In this document: piece by piece, positions 38,480 through 50,116 of the stretch
Numbering within the stretch: the stretch's first letter is position 1
Layout of the letters: every line of letters begins with the position of its first letter
Notes under the pieces: generated by a model
Told to the model about the DNA's origin: nothing
The model's input: only the letters and a program-made list of their open reading frames with translations
The model's database searches: none
Source: Marchantia polymorpha subsp. ruderalis
Lineage: Eukaryota; Streptophyta; Marchantiopsida; Marchantiales; Marchantiaceae
DNA length: 64,000 nt
NCBI GenBank assembly: GCA_037833965.1
Contig: AP031356.1
Location: forward strand, 13,910,501-13,974,500
Reading direction: 5' to 3'
Translations under genes and position numbers: made by a program

Positions 38480-40620
38480 AATGAAGAGGAGCTGATGACC
38501 TTTACTCCACAATTTTGGGATCATTGCCGTCAGATGAGTCCCCCTCTCATCCAGGTGTCAAGACCGGGGCGGCTTCCACGTGGTGATCCAGCATTCCGTA
38601 AGGGGCAATCCACGTCAAAATGGCGTGATAATCGATTGGTCCAGGGTAGTGTTCCCGAGGATCCGACCGAACGACACAACGGTATCCATGACGTGGCCGC
38701 CGTCAAGGTACACGTCTGCGCTCGCTGCGCCGAAGCAGAATGCACCCGCTTTTAAAAGCCCTCCCGATCGGTACGTGGAGAATCGAGCGGCCGAGATGCA
38801 TCGATTTACGAGCCGGTTGAGTACGTTCGCGCTCAAGGTTGCAACTCCTCTCTCAATGTCTGGACATTTTTCTGAGCTAGAGTGCAATTCTTATTCCGTA
38901 CGTGGTTCGCCCTCATCGGAAGCTCCGCTATTTCCGTATTCACTCGGTAAGATGTGACGTCATATCGTAAAGTACCTCCGATTAATCCGTACACTGCAAT
39001 TAGCCTCTGCACTAATTAATGTTGTGAAATCGTGTTTAAAGATGTGAGAAATAAACGGGGGCCAAGTGAGTCGCGGGTTTAGGGTTGGAGCAGTTCTAAA
39101 TGTAGAACGACAACAAGGTGTACCTTTGTATTCTAACTAATTCTTAATTCTCACTTCTTCATACGTAAGATTTGAAATTTCAAGAAAATTATTATAGCAT
39201 CCACTCGCTGCCTTTCCCGTAGTAAAATGTTTGATGTCATAAGGGCTCACGTTTGTTGTTGTTAAGAAATTTTCTAGTGATCGCGCTCCTCGCTGTTCAG
39301 CGGTGAGGCCGTGCAGACCACGGTGCTTTTTCGTCGATAATCTTGCGTAACCCCGTCCAGCGTAAGCATCTGGATAATCAGGAATCCGACATGGCATACC
39401 TGCAAGCGGTTTTTTCTTTATTTATGGATTGTGTGACTAAATTAAATTAAAACACATTTTTCTTCGTAAACTTCATTTGAAATTAATATTTTAGACTTTT
39501 CAGTGTGTTTAAATTCCAATGTTGAATCAATTCTTTCTTGATACTAAGAATTGATTCGTAAAGATCTAAATAGTACTGTTCTTGAGCTAAATAAACTTTT
39601 TAAGTAATAGTGCCTGTTGAACCACATAATTCAATATCAATTAAACTAAAATTTTCATGACCATATTTCCAAAGAAAATTCTGAATATATTTGTTATCAG
39701 ATAGTATTCAGCAAGTCTATAGCTTTGTTTATAATCTCTACCTACATTTTTACTTTTGACTAAATTATGCCAAAAATGAATTCCAGTTTTTTATTAGTTA
39801 ATCAGAAACGATTTGCGTTTTATTCCGTTCAACATTATGTTACAAATGGAAACCATATGTTCATGTGAAATGCAATGTTCGACGACGCTCTGCACTATCT
39901 TCTGAACAATATCAAAACGAGTACATAATTCGGCGAAACCGGATGAAATTTGGTGATCGGTATTTGGACTCCGCGCAATAATATAATTCTCTTCGATTAT
40001 CAAGTACAGTAGTGGAAAACTGATCTGAAATACAATATATATGTGTATTAGATTCGGGTTAATATTCGTACTTTTGGGATGTACACTCCCCTAGTATGTG
40101 ACCACTAAATGCTACACCAGCATAATCCTCTAAAGGCAAGACTTTTGGAGCTCGTCCTCTTGGATACACTCATGCATATTACGCACCGCATCCACAATCT
40201 TTCTATATCCGATTCGAACATGCAGTCGAAGCTTTGAACGTCGCATGTGGAAAAACCGAAGATGATAATTCCCTTACCAAATCCTCGCCAAAGGGTCGTC
40301 CGGTGAAGGTACATTTGGCAGTGGAGATTGCTGGGCCTAGCCCCGCCCCCACGCAACCCGCTCGGATTCATGTATTTCCTTTTTGCGAGTCACGCGGTTG
40401 GAGATTTGCCGATTGAAGTGCACCATGGTCGACATAATAATCATCGTCAAGTGAAATATGTCACTGGATAGGAATAGAAATAGACGGATCTAAATAAAGA
40501 AGGCCCGGGCTGAAGGGAAGAACTTCGCAGGACCCAATCGCTCATAGGCTGCTGCATCCATGACTGTTGTCAAGCTCTGAACTGCGAACGCAAGGCTCTT
40601 GTCTCTCTCGGATCAATCTT
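38480..40620. other. Spacer with a short GC-rich island (38.5-39.0 kb)
   Basis: Overlapping frames on both strands between 38495 and 38957 look like GC-driven open reading rather than genes, since they mirror each other and lack motifs. The remainder to 40620 returns to average or AT-rich sequence. No RNA gene was seen. Confidence 0.4.
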
Positions 40621-40624
40621 TGGA

Positions 40625-40679
40625 CCTCTGAGGAGATCCTCAGAGGATCCAACACAAACAAAAGTCGCCTTTTGTTTGT
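40625..40679. repeat. Two adjacent small hairpins
   Basis: Hairpin one has 10-bp arms (CCTCTGAGGA at 40625-40634, partner 40637-40646) and a 2-nt loop. Hairpin two has 11-bp arms (ACAAACAAAAG at 40654-40664, partner 40669-40679) and a TCGC loop. Only seven bases separate them. They lie about 80 bases before a TATA box on +. Confidence 0.85.
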
Positions 40680-40756
40680 ATCTTGGGCCCGAATGCGTAG
40701 CTTGTGAGTGGTGCCTAACCAGGGCCCAAAATTAGCGAAGCAGCAGCAGCAGACCT

Positions 40757-40765
40757 CTTATAAAA
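40757..40765 (+). promoter_or_regulatory. Possible TATA box, no assigned gene
   Basis: CTTATAAAAG follows a run of CAGCAGCAG and is followed by GC-rich leader-like sequence. It looks like a genuine core promoter, yet no protein-coding exon is supported for several kilobases downstream. Confidence 0.35.
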
Positions 40766-41527
40766 GAAGGATGCTTGCCCGTCCCGCTATTCAAGCCGCC
40801 ACCAGAAGAAGCGAAGGAGGAAGATTTTACAGAACGAACGTGAAGTAAGATTTACGTAGCCCAAAGGACGGGAACCACCGTACGTCGGTCGATGGACCCG
40901 AAATAAAAGTATAGTAAGTGAAGTGAAGCAAGACTCCATGACTGTGACTCTGCCAAACGGTCAACATGTCCCCCCCCACACCCCCCCAACCCCAGACGCA
41001 GATGACGTTCAATATGCCCTACCAACGAACTGCGACTGCGACTGAGGTATCCGTTCGTCTTCCACAATCGGTCCTTTGATCGTCGTGGGCATCCGCAGTT
41101 CCGACTGTACGTGGTAGCATGGAGAGGGAGGGGACGAGGTCGAGGAGTGTGGCCGACTGCTGGAGTGAGTGAGTGACTGACTGACAGCGATCTGATCGGT
41201 CGACGCGAGGCGATGCGATTTGTTGGAATGGAATTGAATTGGTTTGTGGTGTTCGTCGGCCAGATCGGACAGAGCACGAGCTTGGCGGTGTGGCGTCGTT
41301 CGGTCCAAGGGCACGATCCGCACTCTGGCCGGTGAAGGGGGCGTGTGCTCCAGCTCCAGCTCGCGCGTTTCGGGTGTCCGGATCCGAGCACTAGTCGCAG
41401 CCTGCGTCCAGATTAGAGCTGCAGGTTGGCGTTTTCTCCAATCGCTTGCTTGTTTGCTAGTTCGCTCGATCGATTGCTCGATCGCCCGTTTCCTCGCTGC
41501 ATGCAGCTAATGAGGTCTCGCGGAGCT

Positions 41528-41553
41528 CCTCGCAAAGGTCAACCTTTGCGAGG
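41528..41553. repeat. 12-bp perfect hairpin, 2-nt loop
   Basis: Arms CCTCGCAAAGGT (41528-41539) and the complement (41542-41553) flank CA. It is about 770 bases downstream of the possible TATA box at 40757. Confidence 0.88.
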
Positions 41554-42882
41554 TATGAAAGGATTCGACCCGCCCCAGCTCAGTGTCCCGAACTGACCAT
41601 GAGAGAGGCCGGGCACATCATTGGATTCTTGCCCTGCGAGGAATTTGTGCTCTTCAGTCCTCGGCATCAGGCCTCGAGGGTGCCGACCTGCCCATTTTAC
41701 TGCCTCGAAGGGTTTCTCGGTTGGCTCGTTAGTTGGACATTGTCGAGCCCGAAACTGCGCTCCGTGTCCAATAGATTTCCGAGTCTAGCCCAGTTCTCGC
41801 GGACATAATAATTTCACTTCAATGCAGAATTCGCCCACGTACTTCTCCTCTGAACCTCGTCCTCGTCCTCGTCCACTTGCAGCGGCGGTCGACCCACAGC
41901 TTTTGATTCGACCTCCGCTGGCCATCAGGTGGAGGAGGAGGAGGAGGAGGAAGACCACTCCGAAGCAATCAACATCTTTCCATCTGGTCCAAACGGAGAT
42001 TCGCTTCCCGGACACTTCAACAAGCTCTGTCCCTCTCGCTCGCCCCCTCGCTCCACATGCAGCAATCGCTCGCTCGAGGGCACGTGTACCCGTGGAGGAG
42101 CGAAATGCACCCCTCCTCCGAACACACAGACGGGCAACGTAAAATTCTGCCATACTTTAATTCGCACATTAAGTAACTATGCGAGCCACCATGGCGCACG
42201 AAGGGCCCCCGCAAAGCTGCAAGTCTCTGTTTTAGATCGGACCATGCTCGAGGAGACTGAAATGCTGCTGCTGCTGCTGCCAGCAGTTGACCATGCACAG
42301 TAGTAGTAGTAGACTCTCCGCAGGGTGTCTCGCTGGACTCCTCTCTCCGTCTGAGTAATGTCAGCGTTGTGAGACGCAATCCCTCGCTTTCCATCTGCTC
42401 ATTCCTTCATTCATTCATCCCCCTTCCTTCTTGCGTAGTCGGTTTCCCTTTTCACCAAAAAAAAAAAAGCCAACGCTAGGAGTCGAAGGGAAGGGAACAT
42501 TCAAAAGAATAATATAATATATGATAATTATAATTCTTCCCATTCTCGCCCTTCTTCCTTCCTGGAAGCCGAGATTGGGAAAAAAAGAAGGGTTGCATGT
42601 TGCATTAATTTTTGTCAACTGTGCCTATTGTACTTCACCATTCACATCCTCTTGCAGTCGTTCGGTACTTCTCTGGCAATTCGGGCGAGGTCATGACAAT
42701 GGTCGGATCTGTACCGTAAAGCTTTATATGGTTCTTCGACCACCTTGGAAAGATTCTGATAATTCTGTCAAGTGGAACTGTAATCATCGTCAAAGACAAA
42801 GAGCAAGTAGAGTGAGTTTTCTAGATATACCAAGGGTATCTTGAACAGCACGACCTCTATTAAATACTGCAAAAGAGTGAGT

Positions 42883-42908
42883 GGGGGGGGGGGGGGGGGG
42901 GGGGGGGG
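42883..42908 (+). repeat. G homopolymer, 26 nt
   Basis: Twenty-six consecutive G residues on + follow AAAAGAGTGAGT. Such a tract can form G-quadruplex structures and is hard to replicate and sequence, so the length may not be exact. Confidence 0.9.
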
Positions 42909-43088
42909 AGCAGGTCTGAATTAGAGTCAACAGGAAGGACGAAATCTTTGGCCGAAGGAGGCCGCGGAGTGTCCAGGATTCGGGCTTCCGTTTCCAAAAA
43001 TATCATCTCATCGAGCGTTGATTTTGGTGGTCGTATGTCAGCATCGTACTTACCTCGTGAAATGAAAATATCTGCCAAGTTTAGGACT

Positions 43089-43120
43089 GGGGGGGGGGGG
43101 GGGGGGGGGGGGGGTGGGGG
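43089..43120 (+). repeat. Second G homopolymer, 26 nt plus six
   Basis: Twenty-six G residues (43089-43114), one T, then six more G. It lies 206 bases from the start of the first G tract and in the same orientation. Confidence 0.9.
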
Positions 43121-46100
43121 GTTTGGTTATGAGACTCCACTTGTTGACCTCCACCGAATTAAGGAGGGGGTTCCATCTCGTGACCTCACTGTGCTTCGAT
43201 CTCCATATTCGCCCCTTGACACATGACCGACTTGACTGACTATTTGCACCCTTGCAGTTCACTAAACATCGAGAATTGGTTTCTGCGGCTTAATCTTCTC
43301 GACTACTTGCAGTTGATCGATGTGGATGAGTGACGGAATGCACCCTACGGGTTAACTATTCCATGCAAAGCCGGCCAGCAGCTTCAGGTGCCAATGTATC
43401 CGGCAGCTGCAATGAATTGGCTCCAGTTCACCCATCTCCCAAATCCGGCAACCATAGATATCAAAGCTGAAGAGAGAAGGCCAAAACATGAGCAAGTATA
43501 ATAGTCACGCAATCGGTACATCTGTAACCACGGTCAGGTTGCAGACATGTCGTGCATGGCTACTGCAGATACAGACAGACCAGGTGCGAAAGCTTTGAAA
43601 AGTGTGTGTGACCGGTCGGCGGTCCGGAAGCCGAAAGGTTTTCTATTTTGCTGTTCGGCAGGTCATGTGACTCGGGGTGCGATCTATGAGCAAAGCTGTG
43701 GAATCTGTGTTCTCCACAACAATACAGGACGTGCAGGTTGAGTTGCTGAACTCACAACCGTTCTGCTTGCTTTTTGGGAAGGGTACGATGGGTATATGGA
43801 AGTACAGGGATGTAAATCGATAAATTGACTTGGAACCATAGTCATAACGAGAGGCTATATGGTTTGGAGGATCGGGAGTCAACTTCGCTTGATGGAGAGA
43901 CGGACCTGCTTTGACCGCGGTCAATATTCATCTGAGGGATGCAAAGAGGGGTCTGGAAACAGATCCTGAGGATCACTCGCCATGCCGAAGACAGGAAATA
44001 TGCTTAGACTTCGTGGCGCTCGTCAGTCCTCACGACGGTCCAAATCACAAGCTCTCATCTCAGTTGACCTACTGAACTGCGAGATCCGAGTGATATTCAC
44101 ACGGATGATCTGACGGAAAGAAAACCCACTTCCTATGCCTCCTCTTCCTCGCAATATTTATGACCGGAGTTTACTCTGCGAGTGAAAGTTCATGCACACG
44201 TTTCTGACTTCGGAAACTTTACTTCTCATTTGCATGGGCTTCCAACCTTCTGGATGCTGACCAATCAAACCATAGAGCAAGCATTATTCCGGGAACAAGA
44301 TGAACAATGACCAAATTCGTCAAAAAAAAAGTGAGCCAAAATCAATAAGGACACACTTGTGAGCGGTTTGGCTCAACTTCAGAAAACCTCGGACCTACTT
44401 AGTTCGATCCGACGTCGTAGTTGCTGCAGCCCAGCACTCGATAGCACTCGAGCAGAGCACCGCGCAGCAGCAGAATTGACAACCCAAGTTCCACATTTTC
44501 CAACGACTTGCAGACGTATGTAAGGACGGCATACGCACCAATCATCAGCCCCGGTCAATAGAATAGACGAGAAGGCCAAGAGACATAGGAGAGAGGGAGG
44601 TGGGGGAACTATTCGATGACAACAAGGGATAAAACATTCCCGAGTTTTCTAGGGGAAGAAATTGGATCCCGGTCAAGCAACAGAGCAGTGGTGGGGCACG
44701 GCACGTCACGGTACAGAGTAAATGGTAAAGGGGAAAGGGGAAAGGGAAAAGGGGGCAGCAGCAGCAGCAGAACCATGCATGGAGGAGGGGAGGAGAGGGA
44801 GGAGTCATGCCAAGGGCAGGATAAGGTGCGAGAAGCAAACTGTAACCGCTTGGGGCGGTCCCCTGGCAGTGAACAGGGACTGGAAACAGTGGCAACCCAG
44901 AGCATGCGGGAGATTCAAAGGCAGCGTTCTCATGTTTCGTGACCTCAGCAGAGTTGACAAGCAATCTCCATCCGAAGATGGACTCGAGGACTCGAGGAGG
45001 AGGAGCAGGAGCAGGAGAAGAACGGGGGAATAGTGGACTCTGAAAGAAAGTGCACGAGCTGCGCTGAGCTGTTCTCTACTCTATTCTATGCCTTGCTTGC
45101 AGCCAAAATCCAGGGGCCTGGAACGGAAAAGCGCTGCGCCTCAATCAGCCGAGGGGAAAAGGAAAGTGTGCACGAGGTGAAGTGTGCGAGCAGACTTGGT
45201 GCCCGGCGGGGGTGAAAGATCTCCCGCTGCAGCTTCACACATCACCCGACCTGATTTCCAGGGCCCTCCGGCAAAAGAGTGTTTAAGAAGCAGCGATGGC
45301 CCAGAGCATGATGGCTGAGCAGACGACGAAAAACAACAGCAGCCGCACTGGGAGAGCGAGAGCGAGAGGAAGAGGAGGACAGGAGTTGGAGGAGAGGCGG
45401 GGGCAAGAGCAAGAGCAGGAAGAGTGGCACCATTGTTTCCCCCATTGCAAGCGTACGGAAAGGAACGAGAGAGTATCCTGTAGCGTTACGGCACCTGAGG
45501 GAGAATCGGGATGTCGGCCGATCGATTCGATTTGTGTGCATAAGGCGCTGCGTCGCATCTGGAACCTGTGTACAGAGTCGGAGACAATTTGTGAATTCCC
45601 CCAGGATTTAGCGACCTGATAGAAATTTGAAGTCTTGGAGCCCTGTAGTGGTGGACCGGAGTACTAGCAGAATGTTTTCACCTCAGATGACAAGAGAATC
45701 TGAAGACGAAAGTCAGCTTGCAGTCGGGAGTTGAAATACATAGTCGAGCTGATACGACCCTTCCACAGCTGCCGATAGCTAGTTCCACCCTTCCCATCGA
45801 TCGAAAAGACAGACAGACAAGACTGTCGCCTAAAGACGAGACAATTTCTCGTGCTCCTCCAACTCCGACTATAGCTACCGGTAAGCGTCTGATCCTTCTC
45901 GTCCTTTCTTTCCGCAGCTGTATCTTTATCGTTCTAAGGTGTCACGGGCAATTAGCCTTCTGGCAATTGCCTGTGACTCCTCCACGCACAGTTTCAGCAA
46001 TTTTGCGGTCAGCAAAATTTGTTTCAAGTCCTCGGGCGTGGCCGAGAGCAGACCTACCACATTTCTCCATGTACCATCAAAAACTTTTCTGAATTATGCT

Positions 46101-46519
46101 CATGTCTCATCGGAACGTGAAAGAAATTCTGGCTCCGTGGTCAGAGTTGTTGTCATGGTCGGTCGCTTGCTCGTATCAAAAAAGGGTCCTCTTCTGATCC
46201 GATTCAAGCCCTTCCTCGTGACGAGTTCACGGGTAGAAATTTGATGAGCTGCACTGCACTCTGACTGCACATGCACGACCATGTCTCGCCCGGGAATTAC
46301 TAACTCCTCCCCTCTAGACCACAACAAGTCGTTCTCGAGCTTGAACCACCCCCTCAGTCGGTCTGATTCTGGTCAGAAACTCGTACAAATCCTTCGTTTC
46401 CATCGCTCCTCCTGTCACCAGCATTTATTCCTCCCCGACCTGCTGAAACTTTTAGACGACGCCTGTCAAGCTCGGTAGATAAATTTCCTATCGTCGGTGC
46501 ACTGGGTACGGCTGTCGCC

Positions 46520-49500
46520 ATGTCTGATTCGCCTGAAAGAAACGCCTCAGCTAAACCGCTCCTGGCGCCTGATGCCAGGCCAAAATCCGCGGTCGGGGAG
46601 TTCATCAAGTCGTTCAGGTAATTAATTGTTTGTTTCTTCGAGGCGCCCCAATGTCGGCATGGGCATAATTCGGCAAGCTCCGACAGCTGAAATCGCGTCG
46701 AGCTGCGCATGTGCTGTTTTCTCCGTTCTGCCTTTGTGAACAGCCGAATCGAATCGCTCGGGCCTACTTGATGTTGCGCTGAAAGTGAATGAGACATGAG
46801 ACGGACTTTACAATCAACATTCCAGTTCCGAGGGATAATTGAATCGAATTGACACTCGTCGTGTCGATTTCGGCGGGCTGGATTGTATTTGCACCACTTA
46901 ACCAACTTCATTTTCTTGATTTCGGTGACTGCGACCTGCTCGAGCCCTCTCGTGGATGGCTTCACGAATGGTCGTCAAACCCGTCCGTCGGAACATGCAC
47001 GCGCCAGCTGCTGCGGGTGCGAATGTCGAGACCGATTGTGATTTTTCGAGAGAAATCGGACGAAACGAAAATCGTAATTCGGTCGAGGGGCCGCGACGGG
47101 GAAGCAAAAGGTTCGAAAGGAGGCGCTTTTCTGCGTCGGTAAAAGCGGCAGAAGATGTGAGCTTATGCGCTCGTGGCGTGCATGCAGAAGCGGGAGGCAG
47201 ATGGAGGGCGGGCGGGCGAGGGCGACGTCGCCGGGCGAGCAGGAGAGGCTGGGGCGGAGGCACACGCTGAGGGGATTCCTGCCGGGGGCGGAGGAGCACG
47301 AGAAGATCGAAGCCGAGCGATCGCTGGGGCCAGGAATCCACTTCTACCCATCGACGAGCGTGGCGAAGATCGGCGACTTCAAGGACGAGGAGGACTGCAT
47401 TCAGGAGGCGAATCGGTTCCAGCCCAGCGGCCTGGATCCGACGGTGATCTTCAAGAAGGTGGACGAGAACGACGCCAAGCTCGCGCCCGAGCAGAACATC
47501 ACGCTCTTCGCCCTGCGCCTGGCCATGATCGAGAAGGCGGCCAGCGGCATCGGCACGCTGTCCTTCATCTGGGCCAGCACCATCATCCTCGGCGGCTTCG
47601 CCTCCAACATCAATCCGTCCGATTTCCTCGTGGTCACCATCATCCTCATCACCGAGGGCACTCGCATCTTCACCCGCAGCCGCGAGCTCGAATGGCAGCA
47701 CGTCACGTCCAAATCCACCGACACGCTCAAATTCCACAAGCCCGATAAGCCCGACAAGCCCGACCGGCGCACGCTGTCGCGCCAGGACCGCCTCCCCAAG
47801 GACGACGTCCGCTGGCAGGACGGGCTCCCGGCGCGAGAACGAGCTGCCGCCGCGGCCGCTGCCAATGCCGTCGCGCTCCCGCACCCCGACGTCGCGCCCC
47901 CCACGCCCCGACGAGAAGGCTCGACGGCCTCCGAGACTGCGCCGTCGTCGGGTTACTGTCTGCCGGCGATATCGGTGTGCGTGGAGAAGCCCGGCGAGAA
48001 GCGGACGGTGGCGCCGCTGGAGCGCGAGGCCGACGAGGACGAGGCGTTCCCGAAGGCGCCAAAGGGCGCGAGCCCGGAGAATCCCGAGCGCGAGAAGATC
48101 CAGAGGCTGCGGCTCGGGTCGCTTAGCGCCAAGAGCATCAAGAGGACATGGACGGCGCAAGTGGTGCCGATGATCCCTTGCGGCTTCCACTCGATTCTGA
48201 CCACTCGCGGCGTGAGCAGCCTGCTCTACTGGACGCAGCTCGCGTCGGCGCTCATCTGCCTGATCTTGTCGGGCTGGCGCATGGCCAGCCAGGACTTCAA
48301 CCCCGAGGGGACGCCGCCCGACGAGACGCCCGTGAATCTGTTCTGGTCAGTGAACATCTTCTACGCGCTGGCGCTGACGGAGGCGGCGCTGTTTCTGCTG
48401 GAGCGCGCGTACTGGGAGTGGAAGATCTCGGTGCAGAAGCTGCTGGTGGACGTGAATGATCGGTGCGATCTGGGCGAGGACAATCGCGAGCTGACCAAGC
48501 AATTCTTCTACGAGGTGTACAAGAAGTGCGTCGAGGGCAGCGTGTTCGACGGGCTGGACATGGATCTGGTCGAGTACAGCCTGACGCTGCTCAAGAGCGA
48601 CAACACGTACGAGCAGCTGGGCGGCGCCAGGGTGCTGCGCAAGATCGTCGACCGCTACGACGGGTTCGCGGCCGACGCGCTGCGCCGCATCGGCACGACC
48701 TCGGGGATCATCGAGCGCCTGGTGGAGATGCTGTCGTGGCGTGGCCCCAATCAGGAGGAGATGCGCAAGGAGGTGGCCGGGCTCATCTGCCGCGTCGCGC
48801 GCTACAGCAAGAACTGCTTCCGCATCGCGGCCGTGCCCGGGTCCATGGAGGGCATCGTGGCGCTGCTCAAGTGCCCCGGCGAGTCGGGCGATGGCGCCGG
48901 CGCCAGCCAGACGCTGGCGCTGCGGCTGGACGGGCTGCGCATTCTGGTGGCGCTGACGCGCGACAGCGTGAACCTGCTGAAGATCGGCGAGACGCGCGGG
49001 CTGGTGCCGATCCTGGTGTCATTCATGGCCGTGCGCGACCGGCTGCGGTTCAAGAAGATGGACGGCATCGAGCTGAAGATCTTCAAGAAGGTGATGCGCC
49101 TGCTGGCGCTGCTGGCCGCCGCGCGCAATGTGTCGGGCAACATCCTGCGCACGGTGGTGGCGCGCGTGGTGTCGAGCATTGCCAACCTGCGCGACATCCT
49201 CGAGGACGGCGACTCGCACCCGCAGCTGCAGTGGATGGCCATCGAGATTCTGACCAATCTGGCCCTGGACGACTCTATTCGACGAGCTATTGGCAGCACT
49301 GGTGGTGTCATCCGCATTCTGTTCCACATCCACACGCGCCATTTGAACTACATGCGGTCCGGCGAGGTGTTCGCCTCCGAGGAGCAGCTGCGCGTGGAGA
49401 TGGCCGTGTCCAAGCGCGCTGGGGACGCGCTCAACCTGCTGGCCATTCAGAACTCGAAGAACTCGCTGCGCATGCTGGACCTCAAGGACAGCACCGGCGG

Positions 49501-50116
49501 CCGGCCTTTCATCCCGGCTCTGATCGAGCTGCTCAACGAGCATCGCGAGCATACGATCTGCGCAGCCAAGATCCTTCGCAGCCTCATGGAGTACGGTAGC
49601 GAGGCGGAGAAGCGCGAGATCGCTGTCTGCAGTCGCAGGATCATGAAGCTCGTCATGGAGAGTCGATCCCACAAGATGCAGGAAGCCGTGGTGGGCTTGG
49701 CCCCGCGAGTCGTCGCCGTGCTGGACGACGAGGCTTACGACGAGATATTTTCCGCCATCGATCGACCCCGACTCGTGCAGCAGTTACTGGCGAATCTCGA
49801 GCACAACTGTCAAGCCTCCAGCAAATTTCCTAGAATCCGCCGTCATAGCATCGAGTTCATCGTGGTCCTGGTGAAAAGAGATACCTACTTTTTGGAGAAA
49901 TTCAGAGAAAATCGGGTCGAGCACAAACTGGAGCAGTCCATGGAAACTATCAGTGAGGTGGAAAACTTCGTTCTGTTTTCGGGAGCAGAAGGTCTCACGC
50001 GTCATTCCATCACCATGGAAGATCTCATTCAAAGGTCCCTCTCACAGATCAAAAGACAGAATCAGCAACAAGGTCATCACGAAAGCTTCCACTTGAACAC
50101 GGCACAACGCCCTTGA
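46520..50116 (+). CDS. ARM-repeat membrane protein
   Basis: Large single frame opening at ATG 47165 and ending at TGA 50116 (983 aa). A better model adds a 5' exon 46520-46617 (starting MSDSPERNAS) spliced with a GT at 46618 to an AG ending at 47187, giving 1008 aa in phase; an acceptor ending at 47151 also keeps frame. In 983-aa numbering: hydrophobic helices about 129-147 and 152-168, then a charged loop with KPDKPDKPD, an Ala run (228-233) and a proline-rich acidic stretch (about 240-315), helices about 350-371 and 391-414, and from about 450 a long alpha-helical ARM/HEAT array to about 900. It resembles uncharacterised plant-specific ARM-repeat membrane proteins; molecular role unknown. 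Probably four-pass with the ARM domain cytosolic. The main exon is strikingly GC-rich and intronless, unlike the other genes here. Confidence 0.85.

Larger units (their letters stand above)
40780..46519. other. Long GC-rich spacer or leader DNA, no supported gene
   Basis: Many open frames occur on both strands (for example near 40852-41391, 41785-42394, 44545-45033, 45242-45619), but they overlap head-on, consist of simple-sequence residues and show no domain. Contents that can be named are a hairpin (41528-41553), GAG/GGA repeats (41930-41950), CTG and TAG triplet repeats (42262-42312), two G tracts and CAG repeats near 44756-44770. This could hold non-coding RNA or distant 5' leader exons. 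Confidence 0.45.

Noticed and set aside
46354..46965. 203-codon frame on - before the ARM gene
   Set aside because: It is antisense to the proposed ARM 5' exon and intron and has no recognisable features.
46898..48190. 430-codon open frame on - opposite the ARM gene
   Set aside because: It mirrors the GC-rich ARM coding frame, has Arg/Leu/Ala/Asp-biased composition and no motif; a shadow frame caused by GC-rich third positions.
48463..49599. 378-codon + frame inside the ARM gene
   Set aside because: It lies one base out of the ARM frame; composition is Arg/Ala/Gly-rich and shows no domain, while the ARM frame gives clear helical repeats.
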